Both the position numbers and the translations under genes were made by a program. The notes beneath the pieces are model-generated. The model searched no databases. It worked only from the letters and a program-made list of their open reading frames with translations, and was not told where the DNA came from. DNA of 64,000 nt from CAYXDO01 sp964463485 (lineage in GTDB: Bacteria; Myxococcota; Kuafuiibacteriia; Kuafuiibacteriales; Kuafuiibacteriaceae), in contig CAYXDO010000042.1 in NCBI GenBank assembly GCA_964463485.1, positions 7,283 to 71,282 of the forward strand. Direction: 5' to 3'. Shown piece by piece: positions 63,700-64,000 of the stretch. How positions within the stretch are numbered: position 1 is the first letter of the stretch; every line of letters starts with the position of its first letter.

Positions 63700-64000
63700 C
63701 TGAGTCAGATCGTCTGAGTCAGATCGTCTGAGTCAGATCGTCTGAGTCAGATCGTCTGAATCAGATCGTCTCAGTCAGATCGTCTGAGTCAGATCGTCTG
63801 AGTCAGATCGTCTGCGTCAGATCGTCGGCGTCTGTGTCTGCGTAAGATCGTCTGCGTCAGATCGTCTGCGTCAGATCGTCTGCGTGTGCGTCAGATCGTC
63901 AGCGTCAGATCGTCGGCGTCTGCGTCTGCGTCAGATCGTCGGCGTTAGATCGTCTGCGTCAGATCGTCTGCGTCAGATCGTCTGCGTCAGATCGTCTGCG
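63700..64000. repeat. 14-bp tandem repeat running off the window
   Basis: The unit AGATCGTCTGAGTC repeats from about 63707, first nearly perfectly (63721-63815), then with GCG for GAG and with extra GGCGTC or TGTGTC steps. At least 20 units are present and the tract continues past the end. With a period not divisible by three it is unlikely to be coding. There are no spacers, so not CRISPR. It may be a minisatellite between genes. Confidence 0.9.

Noticed and set aside
63700..64000. CRISPR array or coding repeat
   Set aside because: The 14-bp units are directly adjacent with no spacers, and the period would shift any frame.

Overview
The window looks like a high-GC chromosome of the Myxococcota, most likely order Polyangiales. 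The clues are the GC-rich third codon positions, many short-linker lipoproteins with Asp/Ala/Gly-rich stalks, a DUF4388 (PATAN-type) protein, an N-terminally extended Ser/Thr kinase with one C-terminal membrane helix, a DUF2167 protein, an outer-surface multihaem cytochrome, and long runs of co-directional genes with ATGA or GTGA overlaps. This assignment is inferred from gene content; there is no rRNA in the window.

Layout. (1) 1-2714: the end of a serine hydrolase gene and a two-domain LprI-like protein. (2) 2700-26139: an accessory block bounded by two 1532-bp direct repeats (2700-4231 and 24608-26139). The left copy carries an intact TPR lipoprotein gene and a truncated, chimeric FG-GAP/VCBS-like gene; the right copy carries the TPR gene and the full-length VCBS gene. 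Just inside the repeats lie two arrays of a 42-43 bp palindromic unit. Between them are an inverted pair of two-gene lipoprotein/membrane-protein cassettes (4949-8607) and a ~13-kb run of ten co-directional, tightly coupled genes (9970-22875): a lytic transglycosylase, two unknown soluble proteins, a single-pass membrane protein, an outer-membrane barrel-like protein, a large exported protein, a von Willebrand A-like secreted protein, an ABC ATPase, a MacB/LolE-type permease and a lipoprotein. That cluster is the best candidate for an undescribed envelope-spanning system. (3) 26998-32352: core genes (greA, an odd HAD protein, a YbgC-type thioesterase, a GlpX-like protein missing metal ligands, eno). 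(4) 32497-36710: a frameshifted Uma2 gene, then a small island between a 41-bp copy of the tRNA-Arg 3' end and the tRNA-Arg gene itself; it holds an AbiEi/AbiEii toxin-antitoxin pair and a truncated HIT/PLD-type gene. (5) 36825-50961: two DUF4139-type proteins, a DUF2167 protein, a GTA-TIM-barrel hydrolase, a double zinc-ribbon/CcmI-Ig protein in an operon with a DUF4388 protein and a lipoprotein, and RidA. (6) 51026-64000: bifunctional Rel, a Ser/Thr kinase, an 11-haem lipoprotein cytochrome, a SMUG1-type uracil-DNA glycosylase, a TSUP permease, TatA/B, a TatC with a ~135-residue insertion, and a 14-bp tandem repeat running off the window end.

Functionally the window mixes housekeeping (transcript cleavage, glycolysis, stringent response, Tat export, base-excision repair) with many envelope proteins. 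No transposase or integrase gene was found, so mobility is inferred only from the repeats and the tRNA fragment.
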